From: Acanthosepion esculentum
Taxonomy: Eukaryota; Mollusca; Cephalopoda; Sepiida; Sepiidae
DNA: 64,000 bases
Assembly (NCBI GenBank): GCA_964036315.1
Contig: OZ038509.1
Location: 30,272,968 to 30,336,967, forward strand
Direction of reading: 5' to 3'
Position 1 is the first letter of the stretch. Each line of letters starts with the position of its first letter. The notes beneath the pieces were generated by a model that saw only the letters and a list, made by a program, of their open reading frames with translations, was not told the origin of the DNA and searched no databases. The position numbers and the translations under genes are program-made. This document shows positions 41,527 to 55,152 of this stretch, piece by piece.

Positions 41527-44500
41527 GCAGATTTTGTTATTTTCATTTGAAAATGTTAAAATCAAATGGAATTATAGCAGATTTTGTTCTTTTCAATTGA
41601 AAATTTTTAAATGAAATGGAATTATAACAGATTTTGTTATGTTTCAATTGAAAATGTTAAAATCAAATGGAATTATAGCAGATTTTGTTATTTTTCAATT
41701 GAAAATGTTAAAATCAAATGGAATTATAGCAGATTTTGTTATGTTTCAATTGAAAATGTTAAAATCAAATGGAATTATAGGAGATTTTGTTATGTTTCAA
41801 TTGAAAATGTTAAAATCAAATGGAATTATAGCAGATTTTGTTATGTTTCAATTGAAAATGTTACAATCAAATGGAATTATAGGAGATTTTGTTATGTTTC
41901 AATTGAAAATGTTACAATCAAATGGAATTATAGCAGATTTTGTTATTTTCAATTGAAAATGTTACAATCAAATGGAATTATAGCAGATTTTGTTATTTTC
42001 AATTGAAAATTTTTTAATCAAATGGAATTATAGCAGATTTTGTTATGTTTCAATTGAAAATGTTAAAATCAAATGGAATTATAGCAGATTTTGTTATGTT
42101 TCAATTGAAAATGTTACAATCAAATGGAATTATAGCATATTTTGTTATTTTCAATTGAAATTTTTTAAATCAAATGGAATTATAACAGATTTTGTTATGT
42201 TTCAATTGAAAATGTTAAAATCAAATGGAATTATAGCAGATTTTGTTATTTTCAATTGAAAATGTTAAAATCAAATGGAATTATAGCAGATTTTGTTATG
42301 TTTCAATTGAAAATGTTAAAATCAAATGGAATTATAGCAGATTTTGTTATGTTTCAATTGAAAATGTTAAAATCAAATGGAATTATAGCAGATGTTGTTA
42401 TGTTTCAATTGAAAATGTTAAAATCAAATGGAATTATAGCAGATTTTGTTATGTTTCAATTGAAAATGTTAAAATCAAATGGAATTATAGCAGATTTTGT
42501 TATGTTTCAATTGAAAATGTTACAATCAAATGGAATTATAGCAGATTTTGTTATTTTCATTTGAAAATGTTAAAATCAAATGGAATTATAGCAGATTTTG
42601 TTATTTTCAATTGAAAATTTTTAAATGAAATGGAATTATAACAGATTTTGTTATGTTTCAATTGAAAATGTTAAAATCAAATGGAATTATAGCAGATTTT
42701 GTTATTTTTCAATTGAAAATGTTAAAATCAAATGGAATTATAGCAGATTTTGTTATGTTTCAATTGAAAATATTACAATCAAATGGAATTATAGCAGATT
42801 TTGTTATTTTCAATTGAAAATGTTACAATCAAATGGAATTATAGCAGATTTTGTTATTTTCAATTGAAAATTTTTAAATCAAATGGAATTATAGCAGATT
42901 TTGTTATGTTTCAATTGAAAATGTTAAAATCAAATGGAATTATAGCAGATTTTGTTATGTTTCAATTGAAAATGTTACAATCAAATGGAATTATAGCATA
43001 TTTTGTTATTTTCAATTGAAATTTTTTAAATCAAATGGAATTATAACAGATTTTGTTATGTTTCAATTGAAAATGTTAAAATCAAATGGAATTATAGCAG
43101 ATTTTGTTATTTTCAATTGAAAATGTTAAAATCAAATGGAATTATAGCAGATTTTGTTATGTTTCAATTGAAAATGTTAAAATCAAATGGAATTATAGCA
43201 GATTTTGTTATGTTTCAATTGAAAATGTTACAATCAAATGGAATTATAGCAGATTTTGTTATGTTTCAATTGAAAATGTTAAAATCAAATAGAATTATAG
43301 GAGATTTTGTTATGTTTCAATTGAAAATGTTAAAATCAAATGGAATTATAGCAAATTTTGTTATGTTTCAATTGAAAATGTTACAATCAAATGGAATTAT
43401 AGCAGATTTTGTTATTTTCATTTGAAAATGTTAAAATCAAATGGAATTATAGCAGATTTTGTTATTTTCAATTGAAAATTTTTAAATTAAATGGAATTAT
43501 AACAGATTTTGTTATGTTTCAATTGAAAATGTTAAAATCAAATGGAATTATAGCAGATTTTGTTATGTTTCAATTGAAAATTTTTAAATCAAATGGAATT
43601 ATAGCAGATTTTGTTATGTTTCAATTGAAAATGTTAAAATCAAATGGAATTATAGGAGATTTTGTTATGTTTTAATTGAAAATGTTAAAATCAAATGGAA
43701 TTATAGCAGATTTTGTTATGTTTCAATTGAAAATGTTACAATCAAATGGAATTATAGCAGATTTTGTTATGTTTCAATTGAAAATGTTACAATCAAATGG
43801 AATTATAGCAGATTTTGTTATTTTCAATTGAAAATGTTACAATCAAATGGAATTATAGCAGATGTTGTTATTTTCAATTGAAAATGTTAAAATCAAATGG
43901 AATTATAGCAGATTTTGTTATGTTTCAATTGAAAATGTTACAATCAAATGGAATTATAGCATATTTTGTTATTTTCAATTGAAAATGTTAAAATCAAATG
44001 GAATTATAGCAGATTTTGTTATGTTTCAATTGAAAATGTTAAAATCAAATGGAATTATAGCAGATTTTGTTATGTTTCAATTGAAAATGTTAAAATCAAA
44101 TGGAATTATAGCAGATTTTGTTATGTTTCAATTGAAAATGTTAAAATCAAATGGAATTATAGCAGATTTTGTTATGTTTCAATTGAAAATGTTAAAATCA
44201 AATGGAATTATAGCAGATTTTGTTATGTTTCAATTGAAAATGTTACAATCAAATGGAATTATAGCAGATTTTGTTATTTTCATTTGAAAATCTTAAAATC
44301 AAATGGAATTATAGCAGATTTTGTTATTTTCAATTGAAAATGTTAAAATCAAATGGAATTATAGCAGATTTTGTTATGTTTCAATTGAAAATGTTAAAAT
44401 CAAATGGAATTATAGCAGATTTTGTTATGTTTCAATTGAAAATGTTAAAATCAAATGGAATTATAGGAGATTTTGTTATGTTTCAATTGAAAATGTTAAA

Positions 44501-44625
44501 ATCAAATGGAATTATAGCAGATTTTGTTATGTTTCAATTGAAAATGTTACAATCAAATGGAATTATAGGAGATTTTGTTATGTTTCAATTGAAAATGTTA
44601 CAATCAAATGGAATTATAGCAGATT

Positions 44626-45702
44626 TTGTTATTTTCAATTGAAAATGTTACAATCAAATGGAATTATAGCAGATTTTGTTATTTTCAATTGAAAATTTTT
44701 AAATCAAATGGAATTATAGCAGATTTTGTTATGTTTCAATTGAAAATGTTAAAATCAAATGGAATTATAGCAGATTTTGTTATGTTTCAATTGAAAATGT
44801 TACAATCAAATGGAATTATAGCATATTTTGTTATTTTCAATTGAAATTTTTTAAATCAAATGGAATTATAGCAGATTTTGTTATGTTTCAATTGAAAATG
44901 TTAAAATCAAATGGAATTATAGCAGATTTTGTTATTTTCAATTGAAAATGTTAAAATCAAATGGAATTATAGCAGATTTTGTTATGTTTCAATTGAAAAT
45001 GTTAAAATCAAATGGAATTATAGCAGATTTTGTTATGTTTCAATTGAAAATGTTAAAATCAAATGGAATTATAGCAGATTTTGTTATGTTTCAATTGAAA
45101 ATGTTAAAATCAAATGGAATTATAGCAGATTTTGTTATTTTCATTTGAAAATGTTAAAATCAAATGGAATTATAGCAGATTTTGTTATGTTTCAATTGAA
45201 AATGTTACAATCAAATGGAATTATAGCAGATTTTGTTATTTTCATTTGAAAATGTTAAAATCAAATGGAATTATAGCAGATTTTGTTATTTTCAATTGAA
45301 AATTTTTAAATGAAATGGAATTATAACAGATTTTGTTATGTTTCAATTGAAAATGTTATAATCAAATGGAATTATAGCAGATTTTGTTATTTTTCAATTG
45401 AAAATGTTAAAATCAAATGGAATTATAGCAGATTTTGTTATGTTTCAATTGAAAATGTTAAAATCAAATGGAATTATAGCAGATTTTGTTAATTTTCAAT
45501 TGAAAATGTTAAAATCAAATGTAATTATAGCAGATGTTTTTATGTTTCAATTGAAAATGTTACAATCAAATGGAATTATAGCAGATTTTGTTATGTTTCA
45601 ATTGAAATTGTTAAAATCAAATGGAATTATAGGAGATTTTGTTATGTTTCAATTGAAAATGTTACAATCAAATGGAATTATAGCAGATTTTGATATTTTC
45701 AA
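44626..45702 (+). repeat. Segment duplicated at 3,347-bp spacing (first copy)
   Basis: This segment matches 47,973-49,049. Shared rare variants include GAAATTTTTTAAATC, GTTATAATC, GTTAATTTTC and AGATGTTTTTATG. Differences include GAAATTGTTAAAATC (45,605) and AGGAGATTTT (45,631), present only in this copy. Confidence 0.84.
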
Positions 45703-46160
45703 TTGAAAATGTTACAATCAAATGGAATTATAGCAGATTTTGTTATGTTTCAATTGAAAATGTTAAAATCAAATGGAATTATAGCAGATTTTGTTATGTT
45801 TCAATGTAAAATGTTAAAATCAAATGTAATTATAGCAGATTTTGTTATGTTTCAATTGAAAATGTTAAAATCAAATGGAATTATAGCAGATTTTGTTATT
45901 TTTCAATGTAAAATGTTACAATCAAATGGAATTATAGCAGATTTTGTTATGTTTCAATTGAAAATGTTAAAATCAAATGGAATTATAGCAGATTTTGTTA
46001 TGTTTCAATGTAAAATGTTAAAATCAAATGTAATTATAGCAGATTTTGTTATGTTTCAATTGAAAATGTTAAAATCAAATGGAATTATAGCAGATTTTGT
46101 TATTTTTCAATGTAAAATGTTACAATCAAATGGAATTATAGCAGATTTTGTTATTTTCAA
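45703..46160 (+). repeat. TGT-type tetramer island within Region II
   Basis: Nine units read in one frame with four TGT-type units, which form two complete 204-bp tetramers of the Region III kind. Upstream and downstream are ordinary Region II units, and the following sequence (46,160-49,400) lacks TGT units. It looks like an early or separate local amplification of the tetramer. Confidence 0.87.
45773..45823 (+). repeat. Reference copy of the TGT-type 51-bp unit
   Basis: CAATTGAAAATG is replaced by CAATGTAAAATG (the altered stretch is about 45,802-45,812), a length-neutral change. In the 17-codon open frame it turns the Leu codon TTG into Cys TGT. In the other open frame it creates TAA, so TGT-type units close that second frame. 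The change also destroys the central palindrome and the CAATTG hexamer. This unit type is the hallmark of Region III. Confidence 0.93.
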
Positions 46161-47972
46161 TTGAAAATTTTTAAATCAAATGGAATTATAGCAGATTTTG
46201 TTATGTTTCAATTGAAAATGTTAAAATCAAATGGAATTATAGCAGATTTTGTTATGTTTCAATTGAAAATGTTGCAATCAAATGGAATTATAGCATATTT
46301 TGTTATTTTCAATTGAAATTTTTTAAATCAAATGGAATTATAGCAGATTTTGTTATGTTTCAATTGAAAATGTTAAAATCAAATGGAATTATAGCAGATT
46401 TTGTTATTTTCAATTGAAAATGTTAAAATCAAATGGAATTATAGCAGATTTTGTTATGTTTCAATTGAAAATATTAAAATCAAATGGAATTATAGCAGAT
46501 TTTGTTATGTTTCAATTGAAAATGTTAAAATCAAATGGAATTATAGCAGATTTTGTTATGTTTCAATTGAAAATGTTAAAATCAAATGGAATTATAGCAG
46601 ATTTTGTTATGTTTCAATTGAAAATGTTAAAATCAAATGGAATTATAGCAGATTTTGTTATGTTTCAATTGAAAATGTTACAATCAAATGGAATTATAGC
46701 AGATTTTGTTATTTTCATTTGAAAATGTTAAAATCAAATGGAATTATAGCAGATTTTGTTATTTTCAATTGAAAATTTTTAAATGAAATGGAATTATAAC
46801 AGATTTTGTTATGTTTCAATTGAAAATGTTAAAATCAAATGGAATTATAGCAGATTTTGTTATTTTTCAATTGAAAATGTTAAAATCAAATGGAATTATA
46901 GCAGATTTTGTTATGTTTCAATTGAAAATGTTAAAATCAAATGGAATTATAGGAGATTTTGTTATGTTTCAATTGAAAATGTTAAAATCAAATGGAATTA
47001 TAGCAGATTTTGTTATGTTTCAATTGAAAATGTTACAATCAAATGGAATTATAGCAGATTTTGTTATTTTCAATTGAAAATGTTACAATCAAATGGAATC
47101 ATAGCAGATTTTGTTATTTTCAATTGTAAATTTTTAAATCAAATGGAATTATAAGAGATTTTGTTATGTTTCAATTGAAAATTTTTAAATCAAATGGAAT
47201 TATAGCAGATTTTGTTATGTTTCAATTGAAAATGTTAAAATCAAATGGAATTATAGGAGATTTTGTTATGTTTCAATTGAAAATGTTAAAATCAAATGGA
47301 ATTATAGCAGATTTTGTTATGTTTCAATTGAAAATGTTACAATCAAATGGAATTATAGGAGATTTTGTTATGTTTCAATTGAAAATGTTACAATCAAATG
47401 GAATTATAGCAGATTTTGTTATTTTCAATTGAAAATGTTACAATCAAATGGAAGTATAGCAGATGTTGTTATTTTCAATTGAAAATGTTAAAATCAAATG
47501 GAATTATAGCAGATTTTGTTATGTTTCAATTGAAAATGTTACAATCAAATGGAATTATAGCATATTTTGTTATTTTCAATTGAAAATGTTAAAATCAAAT
47601 GGAATTATAGCAGATTTTGTTATGTTTCAATTGAAAATGTTAAAATCAAATGGAATTATAGCAGATTTTGTTATTTTCAATTGAAAATTTTTAAATGAAA
47701 TGGAATTATAACAGATTTTGTTATGTTTCAATTGAAAATGTTAAAATCAAATGGAATTATAGCAGATTTTGTTATTTTTCAATTGAAAATGTTAAAATCA
47801 AATGGAATTATAGCAGATTTTGTTATGTTTCAATTGAAAATGTTAAAATCAAATGGAATTATAGCAGATTTTGTTATGTTTCAATTGAAAATGTTACAAT
47901 CAAATGGAATTATAGGAGATTTTGTTATGTTTCAATTGAAAATGTTACAATCAAATGGAATTATAGCAGATT

Positions 47973-49049
47973 TTGTTATTTTCAATTGAAAATGTTACAA
48001 TCAAATGGAATTATAGCAGATTTTGTTATTTTCAATTGAAAATTTTTAAATCAAATGGAATTATAGCAGATTTTGTTATGTTTCAATTGAAAATGTTAAA
48101 ATCAAATGGAATTATAGCAGATTTTGTTATGTTTCAATTGAAAATGTTACAATCAAATGGAATTATAGCATATTTTGTTATTTTCAATTGAAATTTTTTA
48201 AATCAAATGGAATTATAGCAGATTTTGTTATGTTTCAATTGAAAATGTTAAAATCAAATGGAATTATAGCAGATTTTGTTATTTTCAATTGAAAATGTTA
48301 AAATCAAATGGAATTATAGCAGATTTTGTTATGTTTCAATTGAAAATTTTAAAATCAAATGGATTTATAGCAGATTTTGTTATGTTTCAATTGAAAATGT
48401 TAAAATCAAATGGAATTATAGCAGATTTTGTTATGTTTCAATTGAAAATGTTAAAATCAAATGGAATTATAGCAGATTTTGTTATTTTTATTTGAAAATG
48501 TTAAAATCAAATGGAATTATAGCAGATTTTGTTATGTTTCAATTGAAAATGTTACAATCAAATGGAATTATAGCAGATTTTGTTATTTTCATTTGAAAAT
48601 GTTAAAATCAAATGGAATTATAGCAGATTTTGTTATTTTCAATTGAAAATTTTTAAATGAAATGGAATTATAACAGATTTTGTTATGTTTCAATTGAAAA
48701 TGTTATAATCAAATGGAATTATAGCAGATTTTGTTATTTTTCAATTGAAAATGTTAAAATCAAATGGAATTATAGCAGATTTTGTTATGTTTCAATTGAA
48801 AATGTTAAAATCAAATGGAATTATAGCAGATTTTGTTAATTTTCAATTGAAAATGTTAAAATCAAATGTAATTATAGCAGATGTTTTTATGTTTCAATTG
48901 AAAATGTTACAATCAAATAGAATTATAGCAGATTTTGTTATGTTTCAATTGAAAATGTTAAAATCAAATGGAATTATAGCAGATTTTGTTATGTTTCAAT
49001 TGAAAATGTTACAATCAAATGGAATTATAGCAGATTTTGATATTTTCAA
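47973..49049 (+). repeat. Segment duplicated at 3,347-bp spacing (second copy)
   Basis: This is the partner of 44,626-45,702, with its own changes: GAAAATTTTAAAATC and GGATTTATAG near 48,345-48,366, TTTTTATTTGAAAATG near 48,485, and AAATAGAATT at 48,917. The last seven units are repeated once more immediately downstream (49,050-49,405), again with AAATAGAATT and AGATGTTTTTATG. Confidence 0.84.
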
Positions 49050-49405
49050 TTGAAAATGTTACAATCAAATGGAATTATAGCAGATTTTGTTATGTTTCAT
49101 TTGAAAATGTTAAAATCAAATGGAATTATAGCAGATTTTGTTATTTTTCAATTGAAAATGTTAAAATCAAATGGAATTATAGCAGATTTTGTTAATTTTC
49201 AATTGAAAATGTTAAAATCAAATGTAATTATAGCAGATGTTTTTATGTTTCAATTGAAAATGTTACAATCAAATAGAATTATAGCAGATTTTGTTATGTT
49301 TCAATTGAAAATGTTAAAATCAAATGGAATTATAGGAGATTTTGTTATGTTTCAATTGAAAATGTTACAATCAAATGGAATTATAGCAGATTTTGATATT
49401 TTCAA

Positions 49406-52400
49406 TTGAAAATGTTACAATCAAATGGAATTATAGCAGATTTTGTTATGTTTCAATTGAAAATGTTAAAATCAAATGGAATTATAGCAGATTTTGTTAT
49501 TTTTCAATTGAAAATGTTAAAATCAAATGGAATTATAGCAGATTTTGTTATTTTTCAATGTAAAATGTTACAATCAAATGGAATTATAGCAGATTTTGTT
49601 ATGTTTCAATTGAAAATGTTACAATCAAATGGAATTATAGCAGATTTTGTTATGTTTCAATTGAAAATGTTAAAATCAAATGGAATTATAGCAGATTTTG
49701 TTATTTTTCAATGTAAAATGTTACAATCAAATGGAATTATAGCAGATTTTGTTATGTTTCAATTGAAAATGTTAAAATCAAATGGAATTATAGCAGATTT
49801 TGTTATGTTTCAATGTAAAATGTTAAAATCAAATGTAATTATAGCAGATTTCGTTATGTTTCAATTGAAAATGTTAAAATCAAATGGAATTATAGCAGAT
49901 TTTGTTATTTTTCAATGTAAAATGTTACAATCAAATGGAATTATAGCAGATTTTGTTATGTTTCAATTGAAAATGTTAAAATCAAATGGAATTATAGCAG
50001 ATTTTGTTATGTTTCAATGTAAAATGTTAAAATCAAATGTAATTATAGCAGATTTTGTTATGTTTCAATTGAAAATGTTAAAATCAAATGGAATTATAGC
50101 AGATTTTGTTATTTTTCAATGTAAAATGTTACAATCAAATTGAATTATAGCAGATTTTGTTATGTTTCAATTGAAAATGTTAAAATCAAATGGAATTATA
50201 GCAGATTTTCTTATGTTTCAATGTAAAATGTTAAAATCAAGTGTAATTATAGCAGATTTTGTTATGTTTCAATTGAAAATGTTAAAATCAAATGGAATTA
50301 TAGCAGATTTTGTTATTTTTCAATGTAAAATGTTACAATCAAATGGAATTATAGCAGATTTTGTTATGTTTCAATTGAAAATGTTAAAATCAAATGGAAT
50401 TATAGTAGATTTTGTTATGTTTCAATGTAAAATGTTAAAATCAAATGGAATTATAGCAGATTTTGTTATGTTTCAATTGAAAATGTTAAAATCAAATGGA
50501 ATTATAGCAGATTTTGTTATTTTTCAATGTAAAATGTTACAATCAAATGGAATTATAGCAGATTTTGTTATGTTTCAATTGAAAATGTTAAAATCAAATG
50601 GAATTATAGCAGATTTTGTTATTTTTCAATGTAAAATGTTACAATCAAATGGAATTATAGCAGATTTTGTTATGTTTCAATTGAAAATGTTAAAATCAAA
50701 TGGAATTATAGCAGATTTTGTTATGTTTCAATGTAAAATGTTAAAATCAAATGTAATTATAGCAGATTTTGTTAGGTTTCAATTGAAAATGTTAAAATCA
50801 AATGGAATTATAGCAGATTTTGTTATTTTTCAATGTAAAATGTTACAATCAAATGGAATTATAGCAGATTTTGTTATGTTTCAATTGAAAATGTTAAAAT
50901 CAAATGGAATTATAGCAGATTTTGTTATGTTTCAATGTAAAATGTTAAAATCAAATGTAATTATAGCAGATTTTGTTATGTTTCAATTGAAAATGTTAAA
51001 ATCAAATGGAATTATAGCAGATTTTGTTATTTTTCAATGTAAAATGTTACAATCAAATGGAATTATAGCAGATTTTGTTATGTTTCAATTGAAAATGTTA
51101 AAATCAAATGGAATTATAGCAGATTTTGTTATTTTTCAATGTAAAATGTTACAATCAAATGGAATTATAGCAGATTTTGTATGTTTCAATTGAAAATGTT
51201 AAAATCAAATGGAATTATAGCAGATTTTGTTATGTTTCAATTGAAAATGTTACAATCAAATGGAATTATAGCAGATTTTGTTATTTTTCAATTGAAAATG
51301 TTAAAATCAAATGTAATTATAGCAGATTTTGTTATGTTTCAATTGAAAATGTTAAAATCAAATGGAATTATAGCAGATTTTGTTATGTTTCAATTGAAAA
51401 TGTTACAATCAAATGGAATTATAGCAGATTTTGTTATTTTTCAATTGAAAATGTTAAAATCAAATGTAATTATTGCAGATTTTGTTATGTTTCAATTGAA
51501 AATGTTAAAATCAAATGGAATTATAGCAGATTTTGTTATGTTTCAATTGAAAATGTTAAAATCAAATGGAATTATAGCAGATTTTATGTTTCAATTGAAA
51601 ATGTTACAATCAAATGGAATTATAGCAGATTTTGTTATGTTTCAATTGAAAATGTTAAAATCAAATGGAATTATAGCAGATTTTGTTATGTTTCAATGTA
51701 AAATGTTAAAATCAAATGTAATTATAGCAGATTTTGTTATGTTTCAATTGAAAATGTTAAAATCAAATGGAATTATAGCAGATTTTGTTATTTTTCAATG
51801 TAAAATGTTACAATCAAATGGAATTATAGCAGATTTTGTTATGTTTCAATTGAAAATGTTAAAATCAAATGGAATTATAGCAGATTTTGTTATGTTTCAA
51901 TGTAAAATGTTAAAATCAAATGTAATTATAGCAGATTTTGTTATGTTTCAATTGAAAATGTTAAAATCAAATGGAATTATAGCAGATTTTGTTATTTTTC
52001 AATGTAAAATGTTACAATCAAATGGAATTATAGCAGATTTTGTTATGTTTCAATTGAAAATGTTAAAATCAAATGGAATTATAGCAGATTTTGTTATGTT
52101 TCAATGTAAAATGTTAAAATCAAATGTAATTATAGCAGATTTTGTTATGTTTCAATTGAAAATGTTAAAATCAAATGGAATTATAGCAGATTTTGTTATT
52201 TTTCAATGTAAAATGTTACAATCAAATGGAATTATAGCAGATTTTGTTATGTTTCAATTGAAAATGTTAAAATCAAATGGAATTATAGCAGATTTTGTTA
52301 TGTTTCAATGTAAAATGTTAAAATCAAATGTAATTATAGCAGATTTTGTTATGTTTCAATTGAAAATGTTAAAATCAAATGGAATTATAGCAGATTTTGT

Positions 52401-52464
52401 TATTTTTCAATGTAAAATGTTACAATCAAATGGAATTATAGCAGATTTTGTTATGTTTCAATAG
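49406..52464 (+). other. Upstream repeat-derived open frames (three pieces); not genes
   Basis: This is the same 17-residue frame as the 2,003-codon stretch, broken by TGA at about 50,141 (AAATTGAATT, a Gly codon turned into a stop), by the one-base loss at about 51,180 and by TAG at 52,462. The pieces span 49,406-50,143, 50,162-51,193 and 51,181-52,464. A one-base loss here simply moves translation between frames, so these are phase changes of one array rather than separate genes. Confidence 0.85.
51640..52460 (+). repeat. Run of 204-bp tetramers (reference block)
   Basis: Four consecutive tetramers read in amino-acid shorthand L-K-G, C-K-V, L-K-G, C-Q-G, where the letters are the variable residues of the 17-residue unit. 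The fourth unit starts with ATT (Ile) instead of ATG (Met). The same tetramer occurs in runs at about 49.7-50.1, 50.65-51.1, 52.5-52.85, 53.5-54.0, 56.1-56.5, 58.1-58.4, 59.4-60.0, 60.9-61.5 and 62.9-63.5 kb. The block ends at CAATAG (52,462-52,464), a TAG that splits the open frame. Confidence 0.9.
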
Positions 52465-54489
52465 AAAATGTTAAAATCAAATGGAATTATAGCAGATTTT
52501 GTTATGTTTCAATGTAAAATGTTAAAATCAAATGTAATTATAGCAGATTTTGTTATGTTTCAATTGAAAATGTTAAAATCAAATGGAATTATAGCAGATT
52601 TTGTTATTTTTCAATGTAAAATGTTACAATCAAATGGAATTATAGCAGATTTTGTTATGTTTCAATTGAAAATGTTAAAATCAAATGGAATTATAGCAGA
52701 TTTTGTTATGTTTCAATGTAAAATGTTAAAATCAAATGTAATTATAGCAGATTTTGTTATGTTTCAATTGAAAATGTTAAAATCAAATGGAATTATAGCA
52801 GATTTTGTTATTTTTCAATGTAAAATGTTACAATCAAATGGAATTATAGCAGATTTTGTTATTTTTCAATTGAAAATGTTAAAATCAAATGGAATTATAG
52901 CAGATTTTGTTATGTTTCAATTTAAAATGTTAAAATCAAATGGAATTATAGCAGATTTTGTTATTTTTCAATGTAAAATGTTACAATCAAATGAAATTAT
53001 AGCAGATTTTGTTATGTTTCAATTGAAAATGTTAAAATCAAATGGAATTATAGCAGATTTTGTTATGTTTCAATTGAAAATGTTACAATCAAATGGAATT
53101 ATAGCTGATTTTGTTATTTTTCAATTGAAAATGTTAAAATCAAATGTAATTATAGCAGATTTTGTTATGTTTCAATTGAAAATGTTAAAATCAAATGGAA
53201 TTATAGCAGATTTTGTTATGTTTCAATTGAAAATGTTAAAATCAAATGGAATTATAGCAGATTTTGTTATTTTTCAATGTAAAATGTTACAATCAAATGG
53301 AATTATAGCAGATTTTGTTATGTTTCAATTGAAAATGTTACAATCAAATGGAATTATAGCAGATTTTGTTATGTTTCAATTGAAAATGTTAAAATCAAAT
53401 GGAATTATAGCAGATTTTGTTATGTTTCAATTGAAAATGTTAAAATCAAATGGAATTATAGCAGATTTTGTTATTTTTCAATGTAAAATGTTACAATCAA
53501 ATGGAATTATAGCAGATTTTGTTATGTTTCAATTGAAAATGTTAAAATCAAATGGAATTATAGCAGATTTTGTTATGTTTCAATGTAAAATGTTAAAATC
53601 AAATGTAATTATAGCAGATTTTGTTATGTTTCAATTGAAAATGTTAAAATCAAATGGAATTATAGCAGATTTTGTTATTTTTCAATGTAAAATGTTACAA
53701 TCAAATGGAATTATAGCAGATTTTGTTATGTTTCAATTGAAAATGTTAAAATCAAATGGAATTATAGCAGATTTTGTTATGTTTCAATGTAAAATGTTAA
53801 AATCAAATGTGATTATAGCAGATTTTGTTATGTTTCAATTGAAAATGTTAAAATCAAATGGAATTATAGCAGATTTTGTTATTTTTCAATGTAAAATGTT
53901 ACAATCAAATGGAATTATAGCAGATTTTGTTATGTTTCAATTGAAAATGTTAAAATCAAATGGAATTATAGCAGATTTTGTTATGTTTCAATGTAAAATG
54001 TTAAAATCAAATGTAATTATAGCAGATTTTGTTATGTTTCAATTGAAAATGTTAAAATCAAATGTAATTATAGCAGATTTTGTTATTTTTCAATGTAAAA
54101 TGTTACAATCAAATGGAATTATAGCAGATTTTGTTATGTTTCAATTGAAAATGTTAAAATCAAATGGAATTATAGCAGATTTTGTTATTTTTCAATGTAA
54201 AATGTTACAATCAAATGGAATTATAGCAGATTTTGTTATGTTTCAATTGAAAATGTTAAAATCAAATGGAATTATAGCAGATTTTGTTATGTTTCAATTG
54301 AAAATGTTAAAATCAAATGGAATTATAGCAGATTTTGTTATTTTTCAATGTAAAATGTTACAATCAAATGGAATTATAGCAGATTTTGTTATGTTTCAAT
54401 TGAAAATGTTACAATCAAATGGAATTATAGCAGATTTTGTTATGTTTCAATTGAAAATGTTAAAATCAAATGGAATTATAGCAGATTTT

Positions 54490-55152
54490 GTTATGTTTCA
54501 ATTGAAAATGTTACAATCAAATGGAATTATAGCAGATTTTGTTATGTTTCAATTGAAAATGTTACAATCAAATGGAATTATAGCAGATTTTGTTATGTTT
54601 CAATTGAAAATGTTGAAATCAAATGGAATTATATCAGATTTTGTTATGTTTCAATTGAAAATGTTACAATCAAATGGAATTATAGCAGATTTTGTTATTT
54701 TTCAATTGAAAATGTTAAAATCAAATGTAATTATAGCAGATTTTGTTATGTTTCCATTGAAAATGTTAAAATCAAATGGAATTATAGCAGATTTTGTTAT
54801 GTTTCAATTGAAAATGTTAAAATCAAATGGAATTATAGCAGATTTTGTTATGTTTCAATGTAAAATGTTAAAATCAAATGTAATTATAGCAGATTTGCTT
54901 ATGTTTCAATTGAAAATGTTACAATCAAATGGAATTATAGCAGATTTTGTTATTTTTCAATTGAAAATGTTAAAATCAAATGTAATTATAGCAGATTTTG
55001 TTATGTTTCAATTGAAAATGTTAAAATCAAATGGAATTATAGCAGATTTTGTTATGTTTCAATTGGAAATGTTAAAATCAAATGGAATTATAGCAGATTT
55101 TGTTATTTTTCAATGTAAAATGTTACAATCAAATGGAATTATAGCAGATTTT
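54490..55152 (+). repeat. 663-bp (13-unit) tandem duplication, copy 1
   Basis: Three private variants, ATATCAG (54,631), TTTCCATTG (54,751) and CAATTGGAAATG (about 55,060), recur exactly 663 bp (13 x 51) later. One private difference is AGATTTGCTTATG at 54,892-54,901. Ends are approximate. A related third copy sits 1,734 bp (34 x 51) after copy 2 and lacks the TTTCCATTG variant. Confidence 0.87.

Larger units (their letters stand above)
27400..49405 (+). repeat. Region II: higher-order repeats with Region-specific variants
   Basis: The unit mix resembles Region I, but different variants dominate: GTTCTTTTCAATTG (seen only once in Region I, at about 1,641), AGGAGATATTG, GTTAAAATGAAATGG, ATAACAGATTTTG, AGCATATTTTG and GAAATTTTTTAAATC. 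The 258-bp anchor persists to 39.8 kb and is absent after that. The rest of Region II (40-49 kb) uses AGCATATTTTG as its recurrent landmark (for example near 40,565, 41,122, 42,135, 42,988, 43,961, 44,822, 46,294, 47,561 and 48,169). Confidence 0.82.

Noticed and set aside
1..49405. Many apparent genes of 60-245 codons on the plus strand
   Set aside because: All translate to the same 17-residue repeats and start and stop where 50-bp units shift the phase. They have no unique sequence and overlap each other in two frames.
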